A stretch of 64,000 nucleotides of DNA from Bradyrhizobium sp. NFR13 (GTDB lineage: Bacteria; Pseudomonadota; Alphaproteobacteria; Rhizobiales; Xanthobacteraceae). This document shows positions 1 to 8,861 of this stretch, piece after piece. The notes under the pieces were generated by a model. That model had not been told where the DNA came from. It saw only the letters and a program-made list of their open reading frames with translations, and did not search any database. The position numbers were made by a program, and so were the translations under genes. Position 1 is the stretch's first letter; each line of letters begins with the position of its first letter. The DNA is taken from NCBI RefSeq assembly GCF_900114605.1, contig NZ_FOTP01000001.1, positions 1,116,001 to 1,180,000 on the forward strand, written 5' to 3'.

Positions 1-746
1 CGTTCGATGCGCGCGGTGCTGAAGCGGAAATTCTGACCGGAGAAGTCGTCGAACACATCGCCAAAGCGGTATTGCACCGGCTGGCTAACAAAACCGATGA
101 AACGCCACAGTCCGGTCTCGTAATCCGCCCACACCGCATCGAATGACTGCCGGACATTCGGTCCGTCGCGCGACGATACGAAGCGCTGCAGATCGAAGGC
201 AAAATCCTGCCGGCCGACACGGGCCTTGAAGATGCCGTCCCCCAGCGCGCCGCTATAGGCGATGAAGGCCAGTCTCAGGTCGAGCTGGTTTTGATCGACC
301 GGCGAGATACTCGCCTTGTCGATGGTTCGCACGTCCTCGAGCTGGGTGAAGATCTGCCAGTTCTCGTTCAGCCGGATATCGACATGCATCTGCAGCCGCT
401 GCAGCAGATAGGAATCGCCACGCGTATTTCCGACGCCGAAATTCGGCGCGTCGTTGAACTCGAACCGCTCGCGCAGATTGGCACCGAACGAGATATAGCT
501 TTTCGGATCGGTGACGAAGAGCGGGATGTATTTCAGCGCGTCGAACGGCTCGGTCCGCAGCGCCGGATTGGCGAGCGCGGACCAGTCTTCCTGCCAGCGA
601 TTGGTGAGAATCTTCGGGCGCGCCGGCGGCGACGCGGCGTCTTCAGCACGCACAGGCGAGAGCAACGCGGCAACCACACTGAAAGCAAGTGCAGTCGCCG
701 CTGCCCGTCTTCTATTTGCTGATGGTGGAGTGAATCTCGGCAACAT
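1..746 (-). CDS. Alginate-export-family outer-membrane porin (partial, 3' end outside window)
   Basis: The frame is open from an ATG at 744-746 to the window edge, giving about 248 visible residues. The start is chosen for a strong upstream GGAGG and for the signal peptide it creates (RRRAAATALAFSVVAALLSP, then VRA-EDA). After the leader comes a region with the character of the alginate_exp beta-barrel family: NLRERFEFNDAPNFG, then LQRLQMHVDIRLNENW, then VGRQDFAFDLQRFVSSRDGPNVRQS in shorter pieces, where a barrel strand carries the typical GRQ motif. The start lies inside the 3' end of the upstream VOC gene (35-base overlap), so translation is probably coupled and it is the last visible gene of the operon. 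Outer-membrane location follows from the family; the real substrate is unknown and need not be alginate. Confidence 0.75.
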   Translation of the reverse strand, partial: MLPRFTPPSANRRRAAATALAFSVVAALLSPVRAEDAASPPARPKILTNRWQEDWSALANPALRTEPFDALKYIPLFVTDPKSYISFGANLRERFEFNDAPNFGVGNTRGDSYLLQRLQMHVDIRLNENWQIFTQLEDVRTIDKASISPVDQNQLDLRLAFIAYSGALGDGIFKARVGRQDFAFDLQRFVSSRDGPNVRQSFDAVWADYETGLWRFIGFVSQPVQYRFGDVFDDFSGQNFRFSTARIE

Positions 747-1617
747 AACCTCCGGGGAATTTCACCAGCACCGCACGCCGCGCATCTGCTACATAGGGCT
801 CGACCAGCACGGCGGCACCGGCAGTCTTCGCCTTGGTCAGCGTCTCATCGAGCGACGGCACTTCGTAGCCGGTCAGCTCATGGCCATAGGGATAGGGAAG
901 CACGCCGTCGGTCACCAAAACGGTCATTTTGCCGAATTTCGACGTGAGGCGAATCCGTCGATAGTTGTCGTTGGGGCGGCCGATCTCGATGCCCGGCGCC
1001 TTCGCCGTGTCGGAGACGACGCTACCTTTCGAGAAAGCGACAAAGCTCTTCACGAACTGGTCGGCCCGGCCGGCCGGCACATAGACGCGATTTTCCGGGA
1101 CTGTCTGCAGCTCCGAATAGGACGGCGCCGTCGTGTGCCAATAGAGCTGCATGTTGATGCCACCCGGCCATTGTACCACGACGTCACGGCCAATGGGATC
1201 GGGGAACGTCTTGACCAGCACGTCGGCGCCCGCGCCTTGCGCGGCTTTGACGGCGGCGTCGATATCGGTGACGAGATATCCGGTGCGCTCATGGCCGAAC
1301 GGATACGGAATCGGCGTTTTGAAGCCGAACACCGAGACCGACCCCGCCGGAGTCAGCAGAAGCTGCGACGTCGTGCTGCTCGGTGTCGGCGTCACCGTGG
1401 CGACGACCTGTTTGGTGCTCTTGCCGCCAAAGGTCGCAATAAAGCTCTCAACGAAGCGGTCGACCTCCTCCGGTGCGACATAGACATGCGTCGTGTCATA
1501 TTGCGCGCCGACCGCAAAATTGGTCTTCGCCGGTACCTCGCGCGACCGTGCATCTTGCGGCGCCGCCGACAGCAGCGCGACGGAAACAATAGCGGCAGTG
1601 AATTTGAACAAACGCAT
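712..1617 (-). CDS. Secreted protein with two VOC (glyoxalase-fold) domains
   Basis: A 301-residue protein begins with a signal peptide (MRLFKFTAAIVSVALLSAAP, cleavage probably near ARS). Two similar halves follow, about residues 35-155 and 170-295, each resembling a vicinal-oxygen-chelate module. Both contain a GHE.TGY element (YPFGHERTGYLV and YPYGHELTGYEV) and a closing strand rich in V.FPGG or V.WPGG. Such paired modules usually form one metal site, with glutathione-type, extradiol or resistance roles. AAGGAC lies a little upstream of the ATG. It sits 20 bases after the MFS gene and overlaps the next porin gene. An exported VOC protein is less usual than a cytoplasmic one; the reaction cannot be inferred. 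Confidence 0.75.
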   Translation of the reverse strand: MRLFKFTAAIVSVALLSAAPQDARSREVPAKTNFAVGAQYDTTHVYVAPEEVDRFVESFIATFGGKSTKQVVATVTPTPSSTTSQLLLTPAGSVSVFGFKTPIPYPFGHERTGYLVTDIDAAVKAAQGAGADVLVKTFPDPIGRDVVVQWPGGINMQLYWHTTAPSYSELQTVPENRVYVPAGRADQFVKSFVAFSKGSVVSDTAKAPGIEIGRPNDNYRRIRLTSKFGKMTVLVTDGVLPYPYGHELTGYEVPSLDETLTKAKTAGAAVLVEPYVADARRAVLVKFPGGYVAEIHSTISK

Positions 1618-1637
1618 CTTGGCAGTCCTTGTGACGA

Positions 1638-3272
1638 CTAATGCTGGTTGAGCAGTTCGGGCTTCGACATCGGGTTCTTCAGATCCAGCGTCAGAAAATG
1701 CCGGACCACGGGGGCGGCGGGCCCGGTGTGATATTGCGTCATCTCGCGCTGCACATCGGCATCAGCCTTCGAGACGCGGTGATGCTGCCGCAGATGTTCC
1801 GCCCACGATTCCACCAGGAACCATTCCACAATCTTCTCCGGATCGGCGGCATCTTCGGTGATACCCCAGCCATAAGCACCATCGCGGCGGCGCGCTTCGG
1901 AGAGGCGCTTGAGCCCGGTGAAGAATGGCGCGCGGTTTTGACGCGCGATTCGGTACTCAATCAGGATCAGGACGGGACCGCGGTCATGTTCGACCTCATC
2001 CGACGTCAGCGGCTCCGGCCAGTAATTGGATGGCGTGAGATCGGCTTCGCCGGTTGGCAGCTTGACCCGATGCATGATGGAGGCGGCGATGGCGAGACCG
2101 CAAGCGCTAACCAGTAGCGTCGCCGGCAGGCTCAACGCTTGGGCCACCGCGCCCCAACCGAGGCTTCCGGCGGCCATGGCACCGTTGAATATCATCAGAT
2201 AGACCGCGAGGCCGCGGCCGCGCACCCAGTTCGGCAACACCGCCTGCGCAACACCGCTGAATGTCGTCAGCGCCGTGATCCACGCGGAACCGAGCAACAG
2301 CAGAACCGGCAGCGCAACCCATTTCGGCGGCGCGAAGGACAGTACGGCCATCACACACGCCGACAACAGCGCGGCGATCAGCAACAGCGCATCGGAGTCG
2401 AGTTTCGCGCGGAGCCGCGGCAGCACCAGCGCGCCACCGATTGCACCCGCGCCGACCGCACCAAGCAGCACGCCGTAGAAGCTAGCATCGCCGCCGAGCA
2501 AGTTACGCGCCACCAGCGGCAGCAGCGCCCAGATCGAGCTGGAGAACGCAAAGAAGATCGCCGCCCGCAGCAGCACGACATGCAGCTCGCGGCTGGAGCG
2601 CGTGTAGCGTAGGCCCGCCCGGAACGCGCCGAAGAACTTCTCCGACAGCACGTCGTTCTCGGCCTTGACGCGCGGCCACCACAGCAACGCTGCGATGACG
2701 AACATATAGCTGATGACATCGGCACTATAGGTGACGGCTGCACCGAATGTGGCCAGCAGGATACCGCCGGCCGCAGGACCGATCGAGCGCGAGACGTTGA
2801 TGCCCAGCGAATTCAGCGCGACCGCACTCTTGATATCCTGCCGCGGCACGAGCTCCGGCACGATCGCCTGCCACGTCGGCCCGACCAGTGCCGCTCCGAC
2901 GCCGCCAATGAAGGTCAGGCCGATCAGCAGATTGACCGTCAGCAACCCGTAATAGGACAGCATCATCAGCGTCGCGCTCACCAAGGCGAGCAGCACCTGC
3001 ACCGCTATCAGGAATTTGCGGCGATCGAGAATATCGGACAGCACCCCAGCGGGGATCGCGAACAGAAAAATGGGCAACGTGCCCGCGGCCTGGATCATGG
3101 TGACCGCTGCGGGTGCTGCCGACAGGTCAGTAACGAGCCAGGAACTCGCCACATCGCGCATGAAGCTGCCGGTATTGCCCATCACCGTCGCGGCCCAGAT
3201 CACCGCGAATACGGATTGACGGAATGGCGCGAAGGCACTGGTTGCCTTGGCAGTGTCGGCAGTGCCGCTCAT
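1638..3272 (-). CDS. MFS exporter with C-terminal antibiotic-biosynthesis-monooxygenase-like domain
   Basis: The 544-residue protein has about 12 hydrophobic segments between residues 15 and 410 in the pattern of the MFS_3 (enterobactin-exporter-like) family, including the loop GVLSDILDRRKFL typical of MFS loop 2-3. A soluble tail at about 425-525 (EYRIARQNRAPF, then RRRDGAYGWGITEDAADPEK) resembles the dimeric ferredoxin-like ABM domain found fused to some members of this family. The ATG overlaps the stop of the preceding DoxX gene by four bases (ATGA), showing tight coupling. A second protein of the same architecture lies at 19619-21307. Efflux of a small organic compound across the inner membrane is likely; the substrate is unknown. 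Confidence 0.85.
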   Translation of the reverse strand: MSGTADTAKATSAFAPFRQSVFAVIWAATVMGNTGSFMRDVASSWLVTDLSAAPAAVTMIQAAGTLPIFLFAIPAGVLSDILDRRKFLIAVQVLLALVSATLMMLSYYGLLTVNLLIGLTFIGGVGAALVGPTWQAIVPELVPRQDIKSAVALNSLGINVSRSIGPAAGGILLATFGAAVTYSADVISYMFVIAALLWWPRVKAENDVLSEKFFGAFRAGLRYTRSSRELHVVLLRAAIFFAFSSSIWALLPLVARNLLGGDASFYGVLLGAVGAGAIGGALVLPRLRAKLDSDALLLIAALLSACVMAVLSFAPPKWVALPVLLLLGSAWITALTTFSGVAQAVLPNWVRGRGLAVYLMIFNGAMAAGSLGWGAVAQALSLPATLLVSACGLAIAASIMHRVKLPTGEADLTPSNYWPEPLTSDEVEHDRGPVLILIEYRIARQNRAPFFTGLKRLSEARRRDGAYGWGITEDAADPEKIVEWFLVESWAEHLRQHHRVSKADADVQREMTQYHTGPAAPVVRHFLTLDLKNPMSKPELLNQH

Positions 3273-3679
3273 GATTTTACCTTGTTGAGGTCATGCCATG
3301 CGACGAGCAAGAAGCCGCCGCACAGGCCGATATGTTCGAAAAACGAATTGGCGCTCATAAAGCGCTCTGGCGGGGCCAGCTCCCAGAATCGATTCGCCAG
3401 AAACGTCGCCATCAGCGTAAAGCCTGCCAGCGAGAGTGCGCCGAGCCAGCGCAGAACGCCACCGAGAATCAATAGCGAGGCAACCAGTTCGAGCCCGATC
3501 GTCGCTAGCGCGAAAGGTGCTGCCGGCTGCAGTCCGAAATGGTCCATCTCGGCAATCGCCCCCGGAAGGTCGAACGCTTTCACCAGCCCACCTTGTAGAT
3601 AGGCCGCGCATAAGCAGAGCAAACCCAGCCAATGCACAAAGGGCGCACCGATCACGCGACGTGCGAGATTCGTGATCAT
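3269..3679 (-). CDS. DoxX-family small membrane protein
   Basis: The 136-residue protein starting MITNLARRVIGAPFVHWLGL has four predicted transmembrane segments and the DoxX layout: G.VKAFD after helix 1, a conserved ALATIGLELVASLLILGG helix, then a final helix ending WHDLNK. A longer in-frame extension upstream exists, but the chosen ATG at 3677-3679 forms an ATGA overlap with the amidohydrolase stop, as is usual within this operon. DoxX proteins are inner-membrane proteins of poorly defined redox-related role, often next to oxidoreductases or metabolite hydrolases. Its stop in turn overlaps the MFS start by four bases. Confidence 0.8.
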   Translation of the reverse strand: MITNLARRVIGAPFVHWLGLLCLCAAYLQGGLVKAFDLPGAIAEMDHFGLQPAAPFALATIGLELVASLLILGGVLRWLGALSLAGFTLMATFLANRFWELAPPERFMSANSFFEHIGLCGGFLLVAWHDLNKVKS

Positions 3680-5562
3680 ACCGCCCAGCACGCGCAGCCG
3701 AGTGCGCCCCAGAAGCTCTTGAGATCGGCGATTGGCAACTTGCTGGACCACGCCGTGGCATGATCATGGCCATGCACGCCGCATGAATTGGTGCAGCCGC
3801 AGCTCATCGCCATCTTCTGCGCAACGACCTGTCCATTCGCATCGGGCGCAGCCCATGCGCCATAGCCACCGAAGGTGCGAACAGGCGACCATTCCGGCAT
3901 GGCCGGCGGCGGTGCGTTTTCGTCGAGCTTGGCGAATTCGTCGACACCGTAGACCACCTTGCCGCCGACGATCGTCAGGACCGAGCTGGTATCGGCAATC
4001 TCGTTCTCCGCGCAGGAGAAGAAGTCGCGATCGGGTACGACGATATCGGCGAGCTGGCCGACCTGGATGCGGCCCTTCTTGCCTTCCTCATTCGAGAACC
4101 AGGTGACGTTTTCGGTCCACATGCGCAACGCCGTTTCGCGGTCGAGGCAGTTGCGCTGCGGATAGAGCTGCATGCCGCCGACGGTGCGACCGGTGACCAG
4201 CCAGGACAGCGACACCCAGGGATTATAGGACGCGACGCGCGTCGCATCGGTGCCGGCGGAAACCTTGACGCCCTTGGCGAGCATCTTCGACACCGGCGGC
4301 GTGGCTTCCGCCGCGCCATGGCCATAACGCTCGACGAAATATTCGCCCTGATAGGCCATGCGGTGCTGCACGGCGATGCCGCCGCCAAGCGCCGCGATAC
4401 GGTCGATGGACTGATCGGAGATCGTTTCGGCGTGGTCGAAGAACCAGTTCAGCCCTTCCAGCGGCATCTCCTGATTGACACGCTCGAACACATCCAGCGC
4501 GCGGCTGATGGTCTCATCATAGGTCGCATGCATGCGCCACGGCCACTTGTTCTGCACCAGAACACGGACGACCTCCTCGAGCTCGCCCTCCATCTCCGGC
4601 TCCATGTCCGGACGCGGCTGGCGGAAGTCCTCGAAATCGGCGGCAGAGAATACCAGCATCTCGCCGGCGCCGTTGTGGCGGAAATAGTCGTCGCCCTGCT
4701 TGTATTTGGACGTCTTGGTCCAGTTCAGGAAGTCGTCCTTCTCACCCTTCGGCTTCTGCGTGAAGAGGTTGTAGGCGAGACGGATGGTCAGTTGGTTCTC
4801 GTCATGCAGCTTCTGGATGACGGCATAGTCTTCCGGATAGTTCTGGAAGCCACCGCCGGCGTCGATGGCGCCGGTGACACCGAGGCGATTGAGTTCGCGC
4901 ATGAAGTGGCGGGTCGAGTTGACCTGATAGTCGAAGGGCAGCTTCGGTCCCTTGGCCAGCGTTGCGTACAAAATACCGGCATTGGGCTTGGCCAGCAGCA
5001 TGCCGTTCGGATTGCCGTTGGCATCCCTGATGATCTCGCCGCCCGGCGGGTTCGGCGTATCCTTGGTGTAGCCGACAGCACGGAGCGCAGCACCGTTGAG
5101 CAATGCGCGGTCATAGAGATGCAGCAGAAACACCGGCGTATCAGGCGCGACGGCATTGAGTTCGTCGATGGTCGGCAGCCGCTTCTCGACAAACTGATGC
5201 TCGGTGAAGCCACCGACCACGCGCACCCATTGCGGCGGCGGCGTGATGGCGACCTGACGCTTCAGCATGCTCATGGCATCGGAGAGCGAGCGCACGCCGT
5301 CCCAACGCAGCTCCATGTTGAAGTTCAGACCACCACGAATGATGTGCAGGTGATTGTCAATCAGGCCAGGCAGCACGCGTTTGCCCTTGAGATCGACGAG
5401 TTTCGTCTTCGGCCCCGCCAGCGGCAGGATTTCCGCGTCGTGGCCAACATGGGTGAAGCGGCCATCCTTGACGGCCACGGCGCTGGCGACGGGATTGGAG
5501 CGGTCCAGCGTCGTGAACAGGCCACGATGGAGAATGAGATCGGGGGTCTGTAGCTCGGCCAT
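3676..5562 (-). CDS. YtcJ-like amidohydrolase with a Cys/His-rich C-terminal tail
   Basis: Starting at the ATG preceded by AAGGAGCTCC, the protein is 628 residues and belongs to the amidohydrolase_3 (YtcJ, NfdA-like) branch. It has the N-terminal beta-sandwich strand LILHRGLFTTLDRS, the metal motif DNHLHII near residue 75, central DAGGG and DHAETIS, and a late GTDATRVASYNPW containing the catalytic Asp. It probably hydrolyses an amide or formamide-type substrate. The last 45 residues are odd: they hold Cys588, Cys590, Cys594, His597, His599, His601, Cys623 and Cys625, which looks like an added metal-binding tail rather than part of the barrel. The gene is 59 bases after the XapX gene and overlaps doxX. 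Confidence 0.85.
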   Translation of the reverse strand: MAELQTPDLILHRGLFTTLDRSNPVASAVAVKDGRFTHVGHDAEILPLAGPKTKLVDLKGKRVLPGLIDNHLHIIRGGLNFNMELRWDGVRSLSDAMSMLKRQVAITPPPQWVRVVGGFTEHQFVEKRLPTIDELNAVAPDTPVFLLHLYDRALLNGAALRAVGYTKDTPNPPGGEIIRDANGNPNGMLLAKPNAGILYATLAKGPKLPFDYQVNSTRHFMRELNRLGVTGAIDAGGGFQNYPEDYAVIQKLHDENQLTIRLAYNLFTQKPKGEKDDFLNWTKTSKYKQGDDYFRHNGAGEMLVFSAADFEDFRQPRPDMEPEMEGELEEVVRVLVQNKWPWRMHATYDETISRALDVFERVNQEMPLEGLNWFFDHAETISDQSIDRIAALGGGIAVQHRMAYQGEYFVERYGHGAAEATPPVSKMLAKGVKVSAGTDATRVASYNPWVSLSWLVTGRTVGGMQLYPQRNCLDRETALRMWTENVTWFSNEEGKKGRIQVGQLADIVVPDRDFFSCAENEIADTSSVLTIVGGKVVYGVDEFAKLDENAPPPAMPEWSPVRTFGGYGAWAAPDANGQVVAQKMAMSCGCTNSCGVHGHDHATAWSSKLPIADLKSFWGALGCACWAV

Positions 5563-5621
5563 GGGGAGCTCCTTCGTAGTAAATTGAACGGTCGATGTGA
5601 TCGTGAGACGTGTACCGGCGA

Positions 5622-5912
5622 CTAGCCGCCGGCGGGCGGCTGCGGCGCCTTCTCGGCCACAACACGCGTAGCGGAGCGCTGGCCCTTCGGCAGATGGCCG
5701 AACATGTGTGGCTTCACCTGTTCGAGCCAGGACTGCACCACCGGCTCCTTCTGCCAAATGCTGCGCACCAGCGGCGGCAATTGCTCGCCGACGAGAATGC
5801 CGAGCAGGCCAACCAGCGCCACCACCGGTGGCGCCGGAGAGCGCACATTGATCAGACTGTAGATGACACCCACCAGCAGGCCTGCGCCCAGCGAGATCAT
5901 ATGCGCTTTCAT
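5622..5912 (-). CDS. XapX-domain (DUF1427) small membrane protein
   Basis: The 96-residue product begins MKAHMISLGAGLLVGVIYSL and has two hydrophobic helices (residues 5-25 and 30-48) separated by NVRSPAPPVVALVG, the signature of XapX proteins, followed by a soluble tail of about 45 residues ending in APQPPAGG. GAGGACAACGAC precedes the ATG. XapX proteins are commonly encoded beside isochorismatase-like and amidohydrolase genes, as here, but their function is unknown. It lies 31 bases downstream of the hydrolase gene and 59 bases upstream of the amidohydrolase gene. Confidence 0.75.
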   Translation of the reverse strand: MKAHMISLGAGLLVGVIYSLINVRSPAPPVVALVGLLGILVGEQLPPLVRSIWQKEPVVQSWLEQVKPHMFGHLPKGQRSATRVVAEKAPQPPAGG

Positions 5913-5943
5913 GTCGTTGTCCTCGGTTGTGTGACGTGACGGC

Positions 5944-6591
5944 TTACTTGGCCGGGCCACCTTCGGAAGCGTGCTCACCAAGTGCCCACTTCGAGAAGCG
6001 GATCTGGATGCCGTAAGGCGAATGCGCCTTCTGGATGTCCATCATGCCCTCATAGGTCTCGCTGCGCGCCCAATCCTGCTGCAGTTCATAAGCATATTGC
6101 GACGACGTGATCGGCACCGCACCGGCCTGGATCGCGCGCTGCACCGCGCGCTCATGGGCTTCAGGCGAGAGATCGCCGCAGGCGTCGGTGGGGATGTAGA
6201 TCTCATAGCCTTCGCGGAGCATGTCCAGCGTCGGGAAGATCACGCAGGCTTCGGTCCAGAGACCGGCGATCACAAACTTCTTGCGGCCCGTTGCAGCGAC
6301 AGCCTTGCGGAAGTTCGGATCGAGCCACGAATTCATCGAGGTGCGATCGATGATCTCCTGTCCTGGAAACAGCGACACCACCTCGGGGATGAACGGGCCG
6401 GAAAACGACTCTGCCGCGACGGTGGTGAGAACGGTCGGAATCTTGAAGAGCTTCGCAGCTTTTGCAAGAATCTGGACGTTGTTCAATGTGACAAGACGAT
6501 CGTGCGACTGGACGCCCTGGAACATCGCGGGCTGAAAATCGATCAGCGCGATGGCGCTGTTCTGCGGCGTCAACATTTCCTGAAATGACAT
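5944..6591 (-). CDS. Isochorismatase-family (YcaC-like) hydrolase, first gene of the operon
   Basis: The 215-residue protein starts MSFQEMLTPQNSAIALIDFQ, placed 7-8 bases after GGAGA. Cysteine-hydrolase features are visible: the catalytic Asp in LIDFQPAMF, Lys in the ATGRKKFVIAGLWTEACVIF segment, and the nucleophile Cys in TEACV. The sequence DRTSMNSWLDPNF and the length resemble Escherichia coli YcaC, an octameric hydrolase of unknown substrate. It leads a seven-gene minus-strand unit (XapX, amidohydrolase, DoxX, MFS, VOC, porin). No dedicated regulator lies beside it; upstream is a 267-base gap, then a decayed regulator gene. Confidence 0.85.
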   Translation of the reverse strand: MSFQEMLTPQNSAIALIDFQPAMFQGVQSHDRLVTLNNVQILAKAAKLFKIPTVLTTVAAESFSGPFIPEVVSLFPGQEIIDRTSMNSWLDPNFRKAVAATGRKKFVIAGLWTEACVIFPTLDMLREGYEIYIPTDACGDLSPEAHERAVQRAIQAGAVPITSSQYAYELQQDWARSETYEGMMDIQKAHSPYGIQIRFSKWALGEHASEGGPAK

Positions 6592-6858
6592 TTGAATTCT
6601 CCATGAAAGGGTTGTGACGGCTTCGCTTGTGTCCGCACGATGGCGGCTCTTCTGCTGATCCGTACGTCGATACCAACCATCGTTGATCAGGGGACCACGG
6701 ATCATGAAGCCACCACGCTGGATAGCCCGAGAAAGAAAACACGGTCTTGTCTGGAAGTCATCGGCATTGAACGATCGGCCACGACGCGGCGTTACAGACG
6801 ATTCTCCCCAGCATGGTACCGGCTTGGGAAAAAGTCGCAGTCGACGCGGGCAAGTTCT

Positions 6859-8196
6859 TCAATGAGCTGTCGCAGATAGCATACTTAGCAAAGCACTTGC
6901 TTTCGCGAGATCTGCTGTCTTGTCACCCTCAGCGAAGGCGAGATACACGCTCGCCAACAGTCTCTTGTGCTGTCCCGCCTTTCAGTATCTGCCGTGAGGG
7001 TGGCAAGCTCGATCGCAGTCCGCAACTCCCACGCGTGCGATCCCTGCACGAGAGCTAGATCCAAGGATTGCTGAAAACATAGTTCAGCTTCGCGTCGCTG
7101 CGCTTTGGACAGTTCGCAAGAGCATGCCCTTTACGCGCAAGAGTTCAGGCAGCTGGATCAATTCTCCGCTGCCCTTCACGCGGTCGATCGCTTCATCGAT
7201 CAGTTTCAGCCCCTCCTCGGCCTACCCAAGTTCGAGAAGTCCGAACGCCAGTTCCATGTTGAATTCTGTCGTCAGCAACTCATGGCGCGCCGCATAGATG
7301 GATCGGAGCGCGGCCTTGAGATTGTAGACGCCCTGCCTCACTGCTCCCCGGCGAATCTTCAGCTCGGAATTGCGGCATCGCCCGATGGCCATCAGCGGTC
7401 CCATGGCGTTCGCTTCGGCCAGCGAATACGAGCGATCAACGTAGCGTTGAGCAACATCGAGATCTCCGCGCCAGAGGGCGACAGTCGCAGCTTCCGCCAG
7501 TACCAGGGCGAGCGCCGCCGAATGTCCAGTGGCCTCAGACGCCTTGACGGTCTCGCTTGCGCGCTCCGCCGCTTGATCAGGATAGCCCCGCAACCAGAGC
7601 GTCCGCGTCAAAGCGATGATAGAGCGTAATGCGGGTCGTAGCCAAGAAAGATCGAACTGTGCTGCGAGTGGGCAAGCACGGAAATCAGGCTCTCGAGTTC
7701 GGAACGCGAACGACCGAGATCGCCTGAAAACTGCAGGCCATTCCGAGCGCCGCGATCGCAGGGTCATCCGATCGACATCACCACCAACATCATCTGACGC
7801 AGGCATTGCGCTGACCGAGCGCGCAACAGCTCGCGCAGCATCCCGACGGCTCGCGGGGCACCAAGTGGAGAGCCTTGCAGGTGCTCCGCGTCACTGCACG
7901 GACATCGGCGTGAGCCCGCCAGCATCTGCGGCAGTGATCTGTCCGACTCGATCAGTGTCTTTGAGAAACCGCTACAGTTCGGGCAGATGGGAGAGCACCG
8001 CTTCAACGTATCGCTTGAGGTGAACCACCGCTTGTCGCTCTCTCGCAACGCGGGTCACAAGCGAACCGTGGTCGTAAACTGATCGTGTCAGCCCACCCAC
8101 GATGGTTTCGACCGCCTCTGCAGCTCGCTCCGATATCGCGCGGGTCGTCTCTCCCTGATCCCTCGTTTTGAGGATGAACCGGGCCTTTTGCTCCAT
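6859..8196 (-). pseudogene. Decayed ATPase/TPR-type transcriptional regulator (C-terminal half)
   Basis: Fragments in shifting minus-strand frames reassemble into the TPR half of a large predicted-ATPase regulator (CadC/LuxR-like winged-helix plus AAA plus TPR type). Reading from high to low coordinates: VARERQAVVHLKR then VEAVLSHLPEL (about 8040-7972); FLGYDPHYALS (about 7650); IALTRTLWLRGYPDQAAERA with AEAATVALWRGDLDVAQRY and ELKIRRGAVRQGVYNLKAAL (7640-7225). An in-frame TAG at 7222-7224 is followed directly by AEEGLKLIDEAIDRVK and LPELLRVKGMLL, then, after a frameshift, CFQQSLDLALVQGSHAWELR. After another shift comes LLASVYLAFAEGDKTADL, ending at a TGA at 6859-6861. No winged-helix or P-loop part is recognisable, so the 5' portion is lost. 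The 5' limit given is approximate. Confidence 0.65.
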
Positions 8197-8393
8197 TGTT
8201 GGACGCTTGAGACCAGCTTGAAGCCAGGAGGCGCTGCCACGTCCGCGTCTGGAGCTAAGTGGTCGAGAACCTCGTCCCTATTGATCACATCTGCGGCTTC
8301 GTGGGGACACAACGAGGGACGTGTTTGGGGGACACCTCGGCTTCAGGCTCAACCAAGCCATTGATTTTATTGAGATTTCCAGGATTGAAGCGT

Positions 8394-8485
<92 letters not shown>

Positions 8486-8861
8486 AAGGCGCCAAGACCC
8501 GCGGTCGCCCGTGGGTGGTTGCGCGGAGTTCTAGGCGAGGATGGCGGGCCAGACAAGACGGGCGAAGCGGAAAATCCGCACCCGATCGCCCGTAGGGCCT
8601 CAAAAGCTGGCTCGGGCTGGCGCGTAGACCAGAAAGCCCATCTTTTTCGTTGGAGATTCCCTGCTGCGCCGGACGCCATGGTCGTCCCTGCGCCATGATG
8701 AGCCGTATGACCCCAGAATGATTCGCCAACAGGTGCCGGCACTCGGCCATTGACTGAGACGGCACCGGGACCATCCAGCCTCGTCTCGCAGTCAGCCACA
8801 AGATTGAAGGGCTGAAGGTCGTCGCAGCGAATCGCTGTGGCCGGCCCGGCAAGTGCCCAGC
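8486..8861. other. Gene-free stretch between tRNA-Ser and the ROK gene
   Basis: About 376 bases lie between the 5' end of tRNA-Ser and the stop of the ROK-family gene. Short open frames occur on both strands, but none has a convincing start, composition or recognisable family. No terminator with a clear T-run and no repeat copy was found. It must contain the tRNA promoter, since the tRNA is read from here leftwards. Confidence 0.4.

Noticed and set aside
4318-5553. A 411-codon plus-strand frame opposite the amidohydrolase gene
   Set aside because: It is a shadow of the minus-strand coding frame, with no conserved motifs and no start signal.
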